A stretch of 64,000 bases of DNA from Rhinopomastus cyanomelas (Eukaryota; Chordata; Aves; Bucerotiformes; Rhinopomastidae). Below the pieces are notes generated by a model, which saw only the letters and a list, made by a program, of their open reading frames with translations, did not search any database and was not told where the DNA came from. Below are positions 1 through 12,200 of the stretch, in pieces. Numbering within the stretch: position 1 is the first letter of the stretch; every line of letters starts with the position of its first letter. The position numbers were made by a program, and so were the translations under genes. Location: assembly GCA_013400115.1 (NCBI GenBank), contig VXBP01003402.1, positions 310,001-374,000 on the forward strand, given 5' to 3'.

Positions 1-21
1 ATAGGACCCTCAGGTACTCAC

Positions 22-258
22 CTCCCAGCAGCATCTCCTGCAGCAGGTTGTCAATCTTGGCCATGCCAAAGAGCTTAACAAACTGGATCTGCTCTATCAT
101 CTGCCAGGTGATGCTCTGCAGCACAGGCAGCAGCAGCAGCAGCTCCCCAAAGCGGCCCCGGGAGTCGTACTGCCGGTCGTTGATGTAGTCCTCCAGGCTG
201 ACCTGCACTTGGTACCGCATCCGCTTGATCTTGGAGGGGTCACTCAGTCCTTTGGCAT
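22..258 (-). CDS. HNF4A: HNF4A exon 8: ligand-binding domain end and AF-2 helix
   Basis: A 237-bp exon between an acceptor CAG at 259-261 and a donor GTGAGT at 16-21. It starts with the last two bases of Asp298 and ends in the first base of Gly377. It encodes DAKGLSDPSKIKRM, the SLEDYINDRQYDSRGRFGE segment, the LLLLLP run, WQMIEQIQF and KLFGMAKIDNLLQEMLLGG. The LLQEMLL part is helix 12, the coactivator-binding AF-2. This is the last HNF4A exon in the window. Confidence 0.96.
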
Positions 259-3200
259 CTGAAACAACCCATGGAGCAAACTGTCCAGGCTGCTTCCCCT
301 TCAGCTATAGCCTGGAGTCTGGGCACGGGCTGAGCTGGATAGTCTCTGATTCTCTATCACCTCCTCTAATGGATTTATTTTCTTCTTGGCTGACTTCTCT
401 CCTCCCTCTGAGAACAGTTTGGCCCAGAGAAGAGACCAGGCAGTACTTCCACAACCCAGGAGAAGTATTAGTAAGCATAGCCCAGACTACTCTCCTTTGA
501 AGGTGACCCTCACCAAGCTGTAGCATACCTGGGTCAAAGAAGATGATGGCTTTCAAGCAGGCATATTCATTGTCATCGATCTGCAGCTCCTGGAAGGGAA
601 GGACCAGCTCATCCAGGATGCGGATGGCCACACGGTTCACCTCTACCAGCTCAGGGCAGTTCCGTGGGATGATGTGGTCATTTCCTTTGGACAAGCAGCA
701 CAGAGAACATCACTTTACCATTGTCCAGGACTTTGTGGCCAGCAGCTCACAACCCAGGTAACCAAAGCTGAGATAATTTTGAGAATGGAGGGCTTAAGAA
801 ATTTACCCTTCTACCCACTCCTTGGCTCAGCCCACCAGAGGTGAAGAGCTGTGTTGCCAGAGCAGTCCCTCTTTACACAGACATCCTTCGAACGAGGAAA
901 GGCTGACTGAGGAGCGAGGCTTTTTCCTCAGTCACACCACAGCCTGCTTTCCAGAACCTGGGGGCAGATGTGAATGTTCATAGTCCCCCAGCTTTGCCAT
1001 GTGGTGTGGCCTTGATGTGAATGGCAGCCAGGCCTGGCTGCACCCAAAGGTTGTACTGGCCTTGCTACAATACAAAAAAGCTTCAGCCACCCACATGCCA
1101 AAAGGATACCCACAAACACTGACCCACCCTCCCCTTCACCCTGGAAAAGCTCTGCAGGACCAGATGGGCCAGAAGCAACAGTGCACTCTTTACCTAGCAG
1201 CAAGACATCCTTGAACACCATGGACCTCTTGGCAGCTCCCAGTAACAGATGCTCCCCTGCATGTGCTCGCAGCAGGGCTACCTGCAAGGGCAGGGAAAAG
1301 TTATTTGGGTGATGCAGAAATGGAGACAAGGCTGTGATTTCATGTAAGTGAGGGGAAAAAAACAAGTGTTCCTCTACTGGACTCAAGGATCGGAAGTGAG
1401 AGCCCCTCTCTAGTCACAGTCAGAGAAGGAAGTCAGAGATAGTTTACTTCTGTGCATAAACAGTTATAAATCCAGCAGAACCAGGAAATGACAGATGGCA
1501 CCTGAAACATCCTGTATTTGTGGCACAAGTCATGAGCAGGACCATGCTGGCCTGTCCTTGGACCCCCTGTCAACCGTGGTACCTGCTCACAGTGAACCAT
1601 CTGCAGACAAGATGACCCCTGTCAAGTGCAGAATCAAGATCCATGCTCCAGCCTGGGAAGTGGGAAGAAGTAGGATCCAGTTGCTGTCCCTTTGGGCCAT
1701 GCCCACCTCCCAGTGAAGTTGCGCTCCTGGGGCTAGTGGGGTCATCCTTTGGCCATTCCTCCCCTCCTGCAGCAATGGTCACTGGGGCCAGGGAAGCCAA
1801 AGGGATGTTTTTCTGCCTGGACGTTAATGATTGAAGTGTTTAATTTTACACCCTCCAGTGACTCCTGAGAATGCTCTGGATCTTGCCCTCCTTCAGTTAA
1901 AAATTTCAGAGATTTAGGCAGAAAAAGAAGTTAACAATTGGACAGCCTGACACAGAGGCTTCTTAATGTCCAGCCAGGAGCCTCTGCTGGAGCAAACAAA
2001 CATTAAACATTAATGGAGAAATTCTGACAAGTGTGTCCTAATGGGAATTGTCCCTTTCTCCAGGGTGTCATCTATCCCTCAGCATCTGACAAAGCCAAGA
2101 GAAGCCTTCCCCTACCAGAAATTCCAGGAGAATACATCACCCATAGAAAAGAGCTCTGGCTGGAGAAGATGCTGATGACTAGGAGAGGAATTGTTTGTGC
2201 AGAGGGTGAAAAAATGCAAAATAAACAGAGTGGAGGTCCCTGCAGACAGGCTCTGCACACATGATGCTGGGGAGCCTCTATCTAGATGCTGAAATCTAGC
2301 GTCTCTCTATCGCTATCCAAACATGGGTGGATGTGTTAGCTGAGTTCCTGCTAACTGCCAGAGCTGCACAAACCTGAGCTTTCCTAGCTGGAGAAACCTT
2401 CAGAAGGATGGAAAACCTACAAGTCCCAAGGGAGAGCAAAGGCCTCACAGAAAAACTTCCTGCCTAGGGCAAAGCCCAGTTTGGGAAAGCCCTGTTTGGA
2501 ACCATTGCTTTTCTTTCCACAGAATGTTCTTGTTTGAACAGGGTTCAAGCAAACTGCTTCAACAAGGTTAAACCATCTCATTTCATATTTCTTCTTGCAG
2601 CCATCAGCTGGAGACCCATCAGTCCATCGTGAACTCGGATAACCATAAAAGTCCTGACAAGATTAATTAGACCTTTTAACTTTCAAATTGAGTGGCTTTG
2701 CCCCACTAAGCGCAGTACTCGGATGTTTTGGGGCAGAGGAAGAATGATGGGTTGGGTATGATATGATCTTTCCTATAAAAATATAGTCAGCGATGATTCA
2801 TTCTCAGGCAACACTGTAATGGCAACATCACAGCACTAAATGGCCCCACTGGATGTGCCTGGACTGGTTCTCATGCCCCTTGCATGTAATGTTGTTCATT
2901 CCTACTCCCTGCCATTTCTGTCCTTCCTCTTGAGCTCCCCTTAGCTGTCTCCTGTCTCTGAGCTCACATCACCCTTCCAAAGCCCTGATGGCATTAATTC
3001 ATCAGTTGTAATGCAGCACAACCTGTCCTCTCAAGCCCTTCGGGACAGATTGGGAGCTGCTTATAGTTGGGTTGGCTGCTCAGACAGAAGACCTGTGGAG
3101 CACGCTGAGAGCAGCCTCCTCATGTGGGAAGGCAGGGTGCAGACAACATCCACCTTAGGCTTGGTTTTCTTCTTGGAGAGGTGTTGCAGCCCCATGATTG

Positions 3201-6200
3201 TAAAATGGGCTCATGAGGGAGTTGCTGCAGTTTGCAGAGGGATTAGCCAGGTTTGCTGGCTCTGATGCAAAAGGCATGAGGAGGCAGTGGGTTTTGCAGA
3301 GCTGCCCAGGCCCCCATCCAGCCTGTTTGCTGTGTAAATGTCATTTGCCATTGCAGTCCGTCTTGGGGTTCATGATTTTTCAGCTGTAGGTGCCTCATGA
3401 GTTTAACAGATTTACTACCATTTTATTGCTCACAACAGGAAAGAGGGCAATGCCCCTGTGTTAACAGCACTGAATCTGCTAGGGCTTTGTTGAGAGACGT
3501 TGGGATGAGGGCTGGACTTGATGATCCTGGAGGTCCTTTCCAGCCATGACTATTTGTGCCACTAGGTGATTACCCAAGAGCTCAGATTCAGGAGTGCGGG
3601 ATTGATCACCTGGGTACTCTCACTTTCTGGACATTCTTTTTCTTCGTGATATAAAAAACTACCTCTAGGTCAACAGGGCTGGAGACTGAGTCTAACTGAA
3701 GGGAACACATGCTGGGCAGATTGGAAATACCTTCCTACCTGTGGCAGGACCTGTGCTGGCCACTGCCTGAAACGCTCTGCCCTGCCAGAGGTGCTCCCCA
3801 CCATCCACACATGCTGGTCAAGGCTGGGCACACACCACATCCTGCAACATCTGCTGCAGACCTCTGACATTCAGACTTACACAGGAAACCTCTTCTTGTG
3901 TCTCTCTGAGACTGCCTGAGACCCTGTATTTCAGTTTCACAGAGAATGTCAAACCCTTTGTGCTTGTTCTTTGTTAATGAACGGGCAAATTTTAGTAAAT
4001 TGTGTTAAATGCAAATATATTCCTGTGCTTAGCCTTGCACAGAGATCCTCTTGTTGCTTTGGGAGCAAACTGGCACTTCGTGTTAATAATCCCACGTGAG
4101 GAGCGCAGCTACAAGCATGTCCCCTGGCAAGGAGCAGAAAGACAGGCATGCAGATTTGGGTTTAAGCCTTCAGCAGACCTTAAGCTAGAAATCTGTCCTA
4201 AGTCTGATGACCCTGAGCAATTGTGTAGCTCTTGAGGTTCTCAAAGTGCTGCAGAAAATAAATAATAGACAGACAGACCCACGTGAAATGCATCCCTGAT
4301 CACACAGCTCATCTGAGCTCAGTGTTATCGTGCCTGTGCTCAGCAGCTGATTAGCTGCCCATGCAAAGGGACTTCAGTGACATTGTATGGATGCTGCTCC
4401 CAATCAGTTGGAGTACTTGGGATAACAGTGGTCAATGCACCTTTGCTTTGAAGGTCTCAGCTGCCTGACTGCTTTGCCTCCCCACTGACTTTGACAGGGC
4501 AGACTGGGGTGGGGTGGATGAGAGACTCACCTGGTCATCCAGGGGCAGCTCGCAGAAGGCAGGGATGTACTTGGCCCACTCCACCAGCACCAGGAGCTGC
4601 TGCTTCATGGATTCACAGACATCAGAGATGTTGGCAATCTTCTTCCCTCGGATGTCTCCATTGAGCACAGGAACAGGGGATGATATCTGAAAGGAGAGAA
4701 GGGACTCTTCATCTGTCACTGCTACAGAGGAGACAGTAGACAGGGAAATCCCCAGCCTGGGTTGTATGCTGATGCAGGCTCAAGCATCTATGAGTACTTC
4801 CTTCAGTTGCACATCCAGCTTCCAGAATATGTGTCCCAGCACAGCTCATTTTAAACCCAGACAAGCCTGGGGATCTATGAACACGCATTGCTTGGGGACT
4901 GAGGCTATAGATCACCTTGCTAAAGAATCATGACTTGAATACATAGGAGAAGCATTTGTGAAGATAAGATCTTCCTCACGCTGAACAAATGTGCTTGATG
5001 ATGATCCAAGAAGGAGCAGAGTGGCTCAGGCAGCAGTCAGCTTTACCAGTAGTAAGGACACGCCACCCAGTGCTGCTGCTCACTCTATTTGGGACCATCA
5101 AAAAGCAGATGACTGCTCCCCCTTCCACCCTGCTCCAGAGCCAGAGCTGGCCAGACCTGCCTTGTCTGCTTTTGACAGGAGACATGCAGGCTCTGCTTTT
5201 CCTCCTGAATCAGCATGAGCACCTGAAGTCCCTGCTGAAGGCATCTTTCCAGGTCTGACATTGCTCTCTGTGAGCACCAAGTCATTAATATTTGACATCA
5301 CACACTCCAAAATACTAAAGCCAGGCTTTAAAACCAGCAGCCTCCCACCTTCCCCCAGCTTCTGGGGCCCTTTTGGCAGAACCGTGTGGCTGCAGACATT
5401 GCAGGCTGCATTTCTTGCACAGTGAACTCTGCAACTGCAGAGCCAAACGAAGCCTTTTCATCCACAAAGGCCAAATCTGACAGCTCTGCAAGTCCTGTCA
5501 CAGTGCTGGAACGAGCAGCTCCCCCAAAGCAGGCACCAACCTCCTACCCGGTTCTCATGCATAGCTGCTCACCCTGCTCATTGGAAAATTTGCCCTTAGT
5601 CACTACTTTCTCCTCATGTTTCTATCAGCAATTAACTTAACCCCATGGCTGCCCTCTGTGCTCTTGTACAACATCAGCTCTTCCTTGTCCTGGCACTACC
5701 AGCATTTTCAGCCTGGAACCTGCCAGCCTCCCCCAGGAAACGGAAATCTATTTTTGGGGGGATTTTTTTTCAGGCTGTGCTACCTGGCAGCTTTCCATCT
5801 CTCAAGCTATTAGTGAATAAATAAGATTGTAAAAATCTCACTACGTATTACTCTAATCAGAGAGTCCGGAAGGCTTAACAAATAAATAAAGATCTCTGAG
5901 TGACCCGAGATCCTGAAGAAAGCAGCTCCTCAGCAGTATCTTGTTCTAATTAGCTCAGTACAGACAAGTTACCAATTACCGTGCTGGAGCCTGCCTTGTT
6001 TAATGAGTCTCTGTGCTCTGTGTGAGAGCAGGAGCTCCCTTGAATTTGGGGAGCAGCCACTGCTCCAGCTTTACCTATGATGCCACTGTAGGACTCTGAG
6101 GGAACAAAAGTCTTCCCTTGTAGGCGTGGTGATTGGAGCCCCTCTTATATCACGCCTCTGGGAGCAGCACCTCTGTTAGTGGTATAGAGTGCATAAATGT

Positions 6201-9200
6201 TTTAGGGTCTGTGTAGGACACAGTGAGACATGGGATGAGATTGCCAGAGCTGTCTGTGTTCATCACTGGACCTTGGCCCTTCTGGCATATCCATCCTTGG
6301 GGAAGTGGACCTTAAATCCCGAGTCCTACCTAGTCTGGGGCCCAGAGCATGGCATGTTCTGTCCCAAAGCATCTTTCGGGGCAGCCTGCAGGGTAATATA
6401 ACCCTTGAAGCAAGGCAGAACATGGACTGCCAACGTAAACCATCTTTGTTTTCACTGGGACAGGGAGTGCTGCTCTCCTCATCTCCCATGAAGGATGGCA
6501 GCTCCTGCCTCCAGCACAGCCCCCTCCTCATCACTTGTTCTTACAGACAGTGCTGTGCTCTATGTAGCTCCTACCCCAAGTCCTCCCAGACAGTGCTTAC
6601 TCAATGTACAGTGTCCAGTGTCTGAAGTGAGAGCTTTCAGTGAACACCCTGGGCATGACACCTCTGGAATAGGGACATTTCAAGCATCATATCAGCATAA
6701 AACAAGCATGAAGGTGATTCCTCATGCAACTCCACAGGAAGCCAGAACCCACAGTTCCTAACAACTAATGGGGAAGGGAGGCTGCTTATGTGAAGCCACC
6801 TCAGCTCTGTGGATTTCAGTGATTCTACTCTGTTTTTATCCAGCAAGCTCTCCAACCTTCATGTGTCCCAGAAAAGCAGAGCACATTATTCTACATCACT
6901 ACACAAGAGTTGTGGACCAAGGAGCATTAGAAGGGATGAGTTCAGGTGACAAAGGCCTTTAACAAACCAAGGCTGAGCAGGAGATAAGTTATTCAGGAAA
7001 GAGGTGGCAGTTTGAAGACTCGGCTGGCTCCACCAGCCAGATAGTGCCTGATGCTTTTTCATTTCCCAAGGAAGAAAGACAAAGTACCTGCTGTGCCAGG
7101 ACTTCTGCCTGCAGTAAGACGTTGATGGAGGGCAAGCTGCTGTCTTCATAACTGGATCTCCGGGTGCTGATTCGGTCCCGTTCATTTTGAACAGCTGTAA
7201 GAGAGTGTTTTGGCTGAGCTGGGGTTGTTCATGGCAATGCTGCCGAGAACCAGCACTCTTCTGGCATTTCCCTGCCCTAGCTGCAGTTTCCAGGCTCCCT
7301 GCTGGCTACACAGGGGTTCAGCTGCATCTGGGTTGTGACAGGATGTCTGTGAGAGCTGACTGTGTCTGGTGGATGTTTTAATATCCACATTACTGGGCTT
7401 TTCTGGGCTGAGGTCACTTCAGAGCCCAGCACCTGAGTCAAAGCCTGTAGAGTTCAAAGGGAGAGTTTCCTTTCAAAGGATTTGACTCTGAAGTTCTCCA
7501 GTTTTGAGACAGGATCTGAAACAGTGACCAAGTTTCCAGCTTATGTGTGAAATGGAGGAGTCGTGTATGTGCAGGGCTTCTCTGTCTGCCCATGACTTCT
7601 GTGAGCTCTGGCTGGGAAGCTCTTGCACCGGGAAGGTGCAGTTGGAGAACTTCCTTCTAAGCTACAATAAGGAAAGAAGTGCAGAGCAGATCCTGCTTAT
7701 CTATCCAGAGCAACAGAGCTCTCATACCTTATCATAAAAAGTCCCACAACAGGTTTGACCTCAGCATGCTTCCCTGCTTGGTCTAGTCTTGAGGACCTGG
7801 GCTTTGAATCGGAGCTGCCAGAGCAGAAGCAGCAACACTGAGCGGGAGGATTTGGCTCTCTAGGATGGCCCTCAGGCACTACAGCTGCACCAGTCACAGC
7901 CATCTCCTCAAGTCAAGTATTGATCAATGGCAGGGGAAACTGGATAGTCCCTGCCTTGGGCTGGTGGCTCTCGGGATTGATCATTCTCAATGTATAAATC
8001 CACCTGATAAAAAGCAATAATGAGGCAGGGCCGGGAGAAAAGCCCTGCAGTCAGCGGCTGTAAATAGGAGCTCTCAAGGTTATGCTGCCTGTTATCAGTA
8101 GCAGGCCCCTGAGTTCAGTCACGCCATGATGTTTTCCAAATGTTTGCTCAGTATTAGCTGGTCATGCACCTAATGTAACTTCTATTGAATATTAACAGAC
8201 ACAGCTCTGCGCATGGGATGAGCGGGTGCTGCCCTGAGAGGAGATTCCTATGTTCTTCAGGAAAAGGCAGGCCAAGTCCCTTGCAATGGCTCATGCTCTC
8301 TGACAGGGAAGAAGTGTCCTGTTTAGAGCTGTTCCTGCAGGCTGGTTTCCGGAGGAAGCCACCCAGGTACTGCCGGTATTGCCCTGTGGTCCTCAAGGCC
8401 CCTTTTCCCCTAAGTTTCTCCTGGAGGGGAGCACAGGGTTTAATTCCTCTACATGGAAACACAGGGCCAAATGGCTCCTGGCTGCCCTTTGCAGGTATCA
8501 ATGGGATGAGCTCCATGGGGTCCCAAGCCACTCTACAGGACTGCTCCGGGCAGTTTGTTCCTCCACCAGCAGCAACTAGTGACATCAGCAGCAGGACCAC
8601 AGCAACCCCAGGTTTCCTTGCCACTGTGAATGCTCCTGAGGAACAAGGAGGGTTATATGCGGGGTGAATCCTGTCCCACCATGTCCTGGGTGGGCTGCAG
8701 AAGCAGAGAGGCAGGGAGGTTGGTGGAGTCACACAGCAAGGCCGATACCTTCACTCATTTCATCTGCAGCTAAATAGCCAAAATGCTTCCCTTGCTCTGT
8801 GTCCTTTCTGCTGTGGCTGAGGTACCAGATCAAACTAAGCTCTCTGCAGAGAGTCAGCAAGAACCTGTGTGTATGTTAGGGGAAAAATGGGGCAAAATGA
8901 CAGTTGGACTTTCACTGGACTCATTAGTCCAGCCGTGATTTTCATGGCGACTGTGAGGCAACAGCTCTGGAGCAGTTTTCCCAAAGAGTTTCCCAATTTC
9001 CAGATTTTCTTCAAAGTGTTTGCCTCTCATTGACGTTGAGAAGTGTTCCCAACCCACCCAGATGCCCCTGGCTATGTGGAATGATGGGTGATGTGTGTGT
9101 CATTGTGAGGGAGAGTGAGCTGAAGGGTCTGGCTGTGATTTGTGTGTCCCAGCGTGAGCAGTTCTGTTCTGAGGCACAGTCTTGGCCCTGTGGCACCCTC

Positions 9201-12200
9201 AGGGGCTTGTTCTTGTGGCATCTTGATAAGTGCCCTGAGAAAAGGACATGAAATGGAATTTGTGAGCCTCTATGCCTTGCCCTCAGCTATTGGGATCATG
9301 ACTGCATGCAAGGACTTCTCACACAGGGAAGTGAGCAGGCTGGGCACAAGCAAGGTTCCTGAGTGGAGGCCACAACTCTCCCTAACCCTCCTGTGATGTG
9401 GGTCTGTATCTGTGTACAGGAGAGCACTGTGGATGCAAGATGGGGCTAAGATGGCTGGACCAGTGTGTGTGCCTGGCAGGGGCTGGCTGTGGGCTGTGAG
9501 GGTTTCTCAGATGTAGGCAGCCGGCGTGGCTGCTGTGGGGGAGTGTGGGGAAGCCACATCATCACCCACCTTCCTTCTTCATTCCTGCTCGGAAGCACTT
9601 CTTCAGCCTGCAGTATCGGCACTGGTTTCTTTTGTCTTTGTCTACCACACACTGCCTGTTAAACCTGGGAAGAGAGAGGAGTGTGAGGAGTAACAAGAGT
9701 GAGCCTGAAGGCAGCACAAAGCAGAGCCCCCAGCTCCAAGGAACGATCCACGCAGCTTCCCAGAGGATTGCCCTGAGAAAGGAGCCCCAGGCTGTGCCAT
9801 TTCCACACTTGATTTAACTCAAGGCTGCTTCTTTGCACTGAACATCCCAGGCCTCTGTTTCAATGCTGGATGTTCACTAAGGACAGGCTAGAGCTGACAG
9901 TCATTGCAGGAGCTCAGGGTGGTGGTTTCACTCATTAAGCACTAGGAACAGGAATGCTCCTGGTGGACTAAAAAGCCCTAGGGAAGTTAAAACTGTGAGC
10001 CAGGAGGGTAAGAGCCAAGCTGATAGCTTCTGTTGTAAGTTAGACTCTGCTTAGAAGGAAGAAATAACACATTTATTCTGAAAGAAATGGGTAGAAAATC
10101 ATTTGTGAGCTGGTAGGGTGGATCAGAGCAACAGGTTACAGCCCCTACATCTCTTCAGGCAGGACCTCTGGAGTACGTTGCTGGGGTCCAAACAGCCTGC
10201 AGTCACGTGCACTTCTGAGAGGACTTGGGAAGCAACTGGTTCCTCCCCTTCACCCCCATATCACCTGTTCTGTTGCACATGGTGGGGCAGACACTGGTCT
10301 CCCATCAGTGCATGCAGCACGACTCTGGTGGCCCTTTTGCAGGAGAAATTTCACTTCAAATTTGCTCTGATTTACTGTGGATTGATCTGGTTTGTGCAGT
10401 AAAGACCAAGCAGGGAAAGGCCTCCCAGTCATGCTGAATTCTGTAGTTTTTGAAAAGGTTTTTTAAAGCCCCAGGCTGTGATTTGTCTAAGCGGATGCCT
10501 GCAAGCATCTTTTGAAGCTGTTCTGCAGCACCCTGCTAGCCTCATCCAGAGAGCCATGTACTCTGCGCTGCCCAGCTCCTTGCTCCTCTGTCATGTCATA
10601 GGCAGTGACAGAACTCTGGTTAGAGGGCAGACACACTTCCACCTCACGATGGAGGAGAGATGGCAATCCTAGCCGTAGAATGATCTCTAACTCCACTCAA
10701 CTGGGGGCTGAGGTCAGGGAAGGTGATGGAGGACACAGAGAGGATGAAGAGGATGAAGGACCGCACTGTTGTGCTCTGAAGGCTCTGCGGTTCATTTCCT
10801 AGGGACTGCTTTGTTTCCCCTATGCAACACTGTCCCTTCTGCCCTTACCTGCAGGAGTACATGTGGTTCTTCCGAACGCTCCTCCTGAAGAAGCCCTTGC
10901 AGCCATCGCAGCTGGAAGCCCCGTAGTGCTTCCCTGTGGCACGGTCTCCGCAGATGGCACACAGCGCACTCACCCCAATGTTATTGGAGGTGTTGAGGTT
11001 GGCTGCTTCTGACGGAGATGTGTCTGCTTGGGGAAGGACACAGAAGAAGAAGACAGTGAGACAAGCAGCCAACGTTTCCCAACTCAAAATCGGTCAGAGA
11101 CTTGATTTGTGGAAGAACCAGGCAGCTGCAGGCCTGCTGTGCAGCTGGGGCCAGACAGTCTGTAAGGAGTTGTGGATGCTCCCTTTTCTTAAGTTGCTGC
11201 CTTGCAGGTTTGCAGAAGCTCCCTGTGTGAAGGGTGAGCTCCTCCCAAAGGCCTGACTCCAATGGTGCCTTCAGACAAAGAGGAGATCAGTTTGTGAGAG
11301 TCACAGGGCAGAGCCACAATTCCTGGGGCATCTGCAGATGCTTTGCGCCGCAGTAGAGCAGCCGGTGGAAAACACTAGTGCAGAGCTAAAGCTGAGGCAC
11401 TGCAGCGCAGGGTGAGCAGTGGATTTTTAAGAGGGGTGGTTGTGTTACAGCACTGAAGGAGCCTGGGACAACTGTGAGCAAGATGCTATTAGGGAAACAT
11501 GGTGACCAGCTAGCTGCCTTTGCTGAGGAGCCTCTCTGCCAGGTAGGTTGCTGCAGCCTGCACCATGGTTCCTCAGGAGACCAGGGCTCTCTGTGCACTG
11601 CAAACTCAAATGACTGCAGCTGGCAAACAGTCCCTCGCCATGAAGGACTGATCATTCTAACGCAGAGGGAAAGGGTGAGGCTGTGGCATGGGGCAGGCTA
11701 TATGCTGGGTATCTTCCCAGGGTCTGATACCACCGTAGCTGGGACCAGTGTGTCTGACAGTCCCTACAGACCAAGCAGGCTGGCACTTGCAGGGATTTTT
11801 TGGGAGGATGGGGAAAGGACGACTGAAAATCTTGAAGCCCTATTGTAACCCTCTCCAGGAAGCAAAACAAGCCTCAAGGCTGAAGGGCTCAGCCCTCAAT
11901 TCAGTTGACGTGATCGCTCTCTCCCATGTACACTTCCCTGTATCAGCACAGGCCCATTTCCCTGCCCCCAGTGAAAATCCTGGTTGCAGGTGATACCCAG
12001 GATTTACAGAGCCATAGAAACCTGATGGAGTTTTAGTCCTAGAGTCTGTTGGTCCCTGGGCTCTGGGCTAGGCAGGACAGTTAACTGTTGTCCTGAGAGG
12101 ACCACAGCTGCTCCCAACTGGCACCCAGCAGCAAGGGGACTGGGTGCTATAAAAGGCTGGTCCCAGCAGGACTGGCTGTGGTAGATGGAGCAGAGTGTTG

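Noticed and set aside
22..11023. HNF4G instead of HNF4A
   Set aside because: The two alternative first exons (P1 MRLSK and P2 MVNVG), exon lengths and the R3HDML-FITM2 neighbours point to HNF4A.
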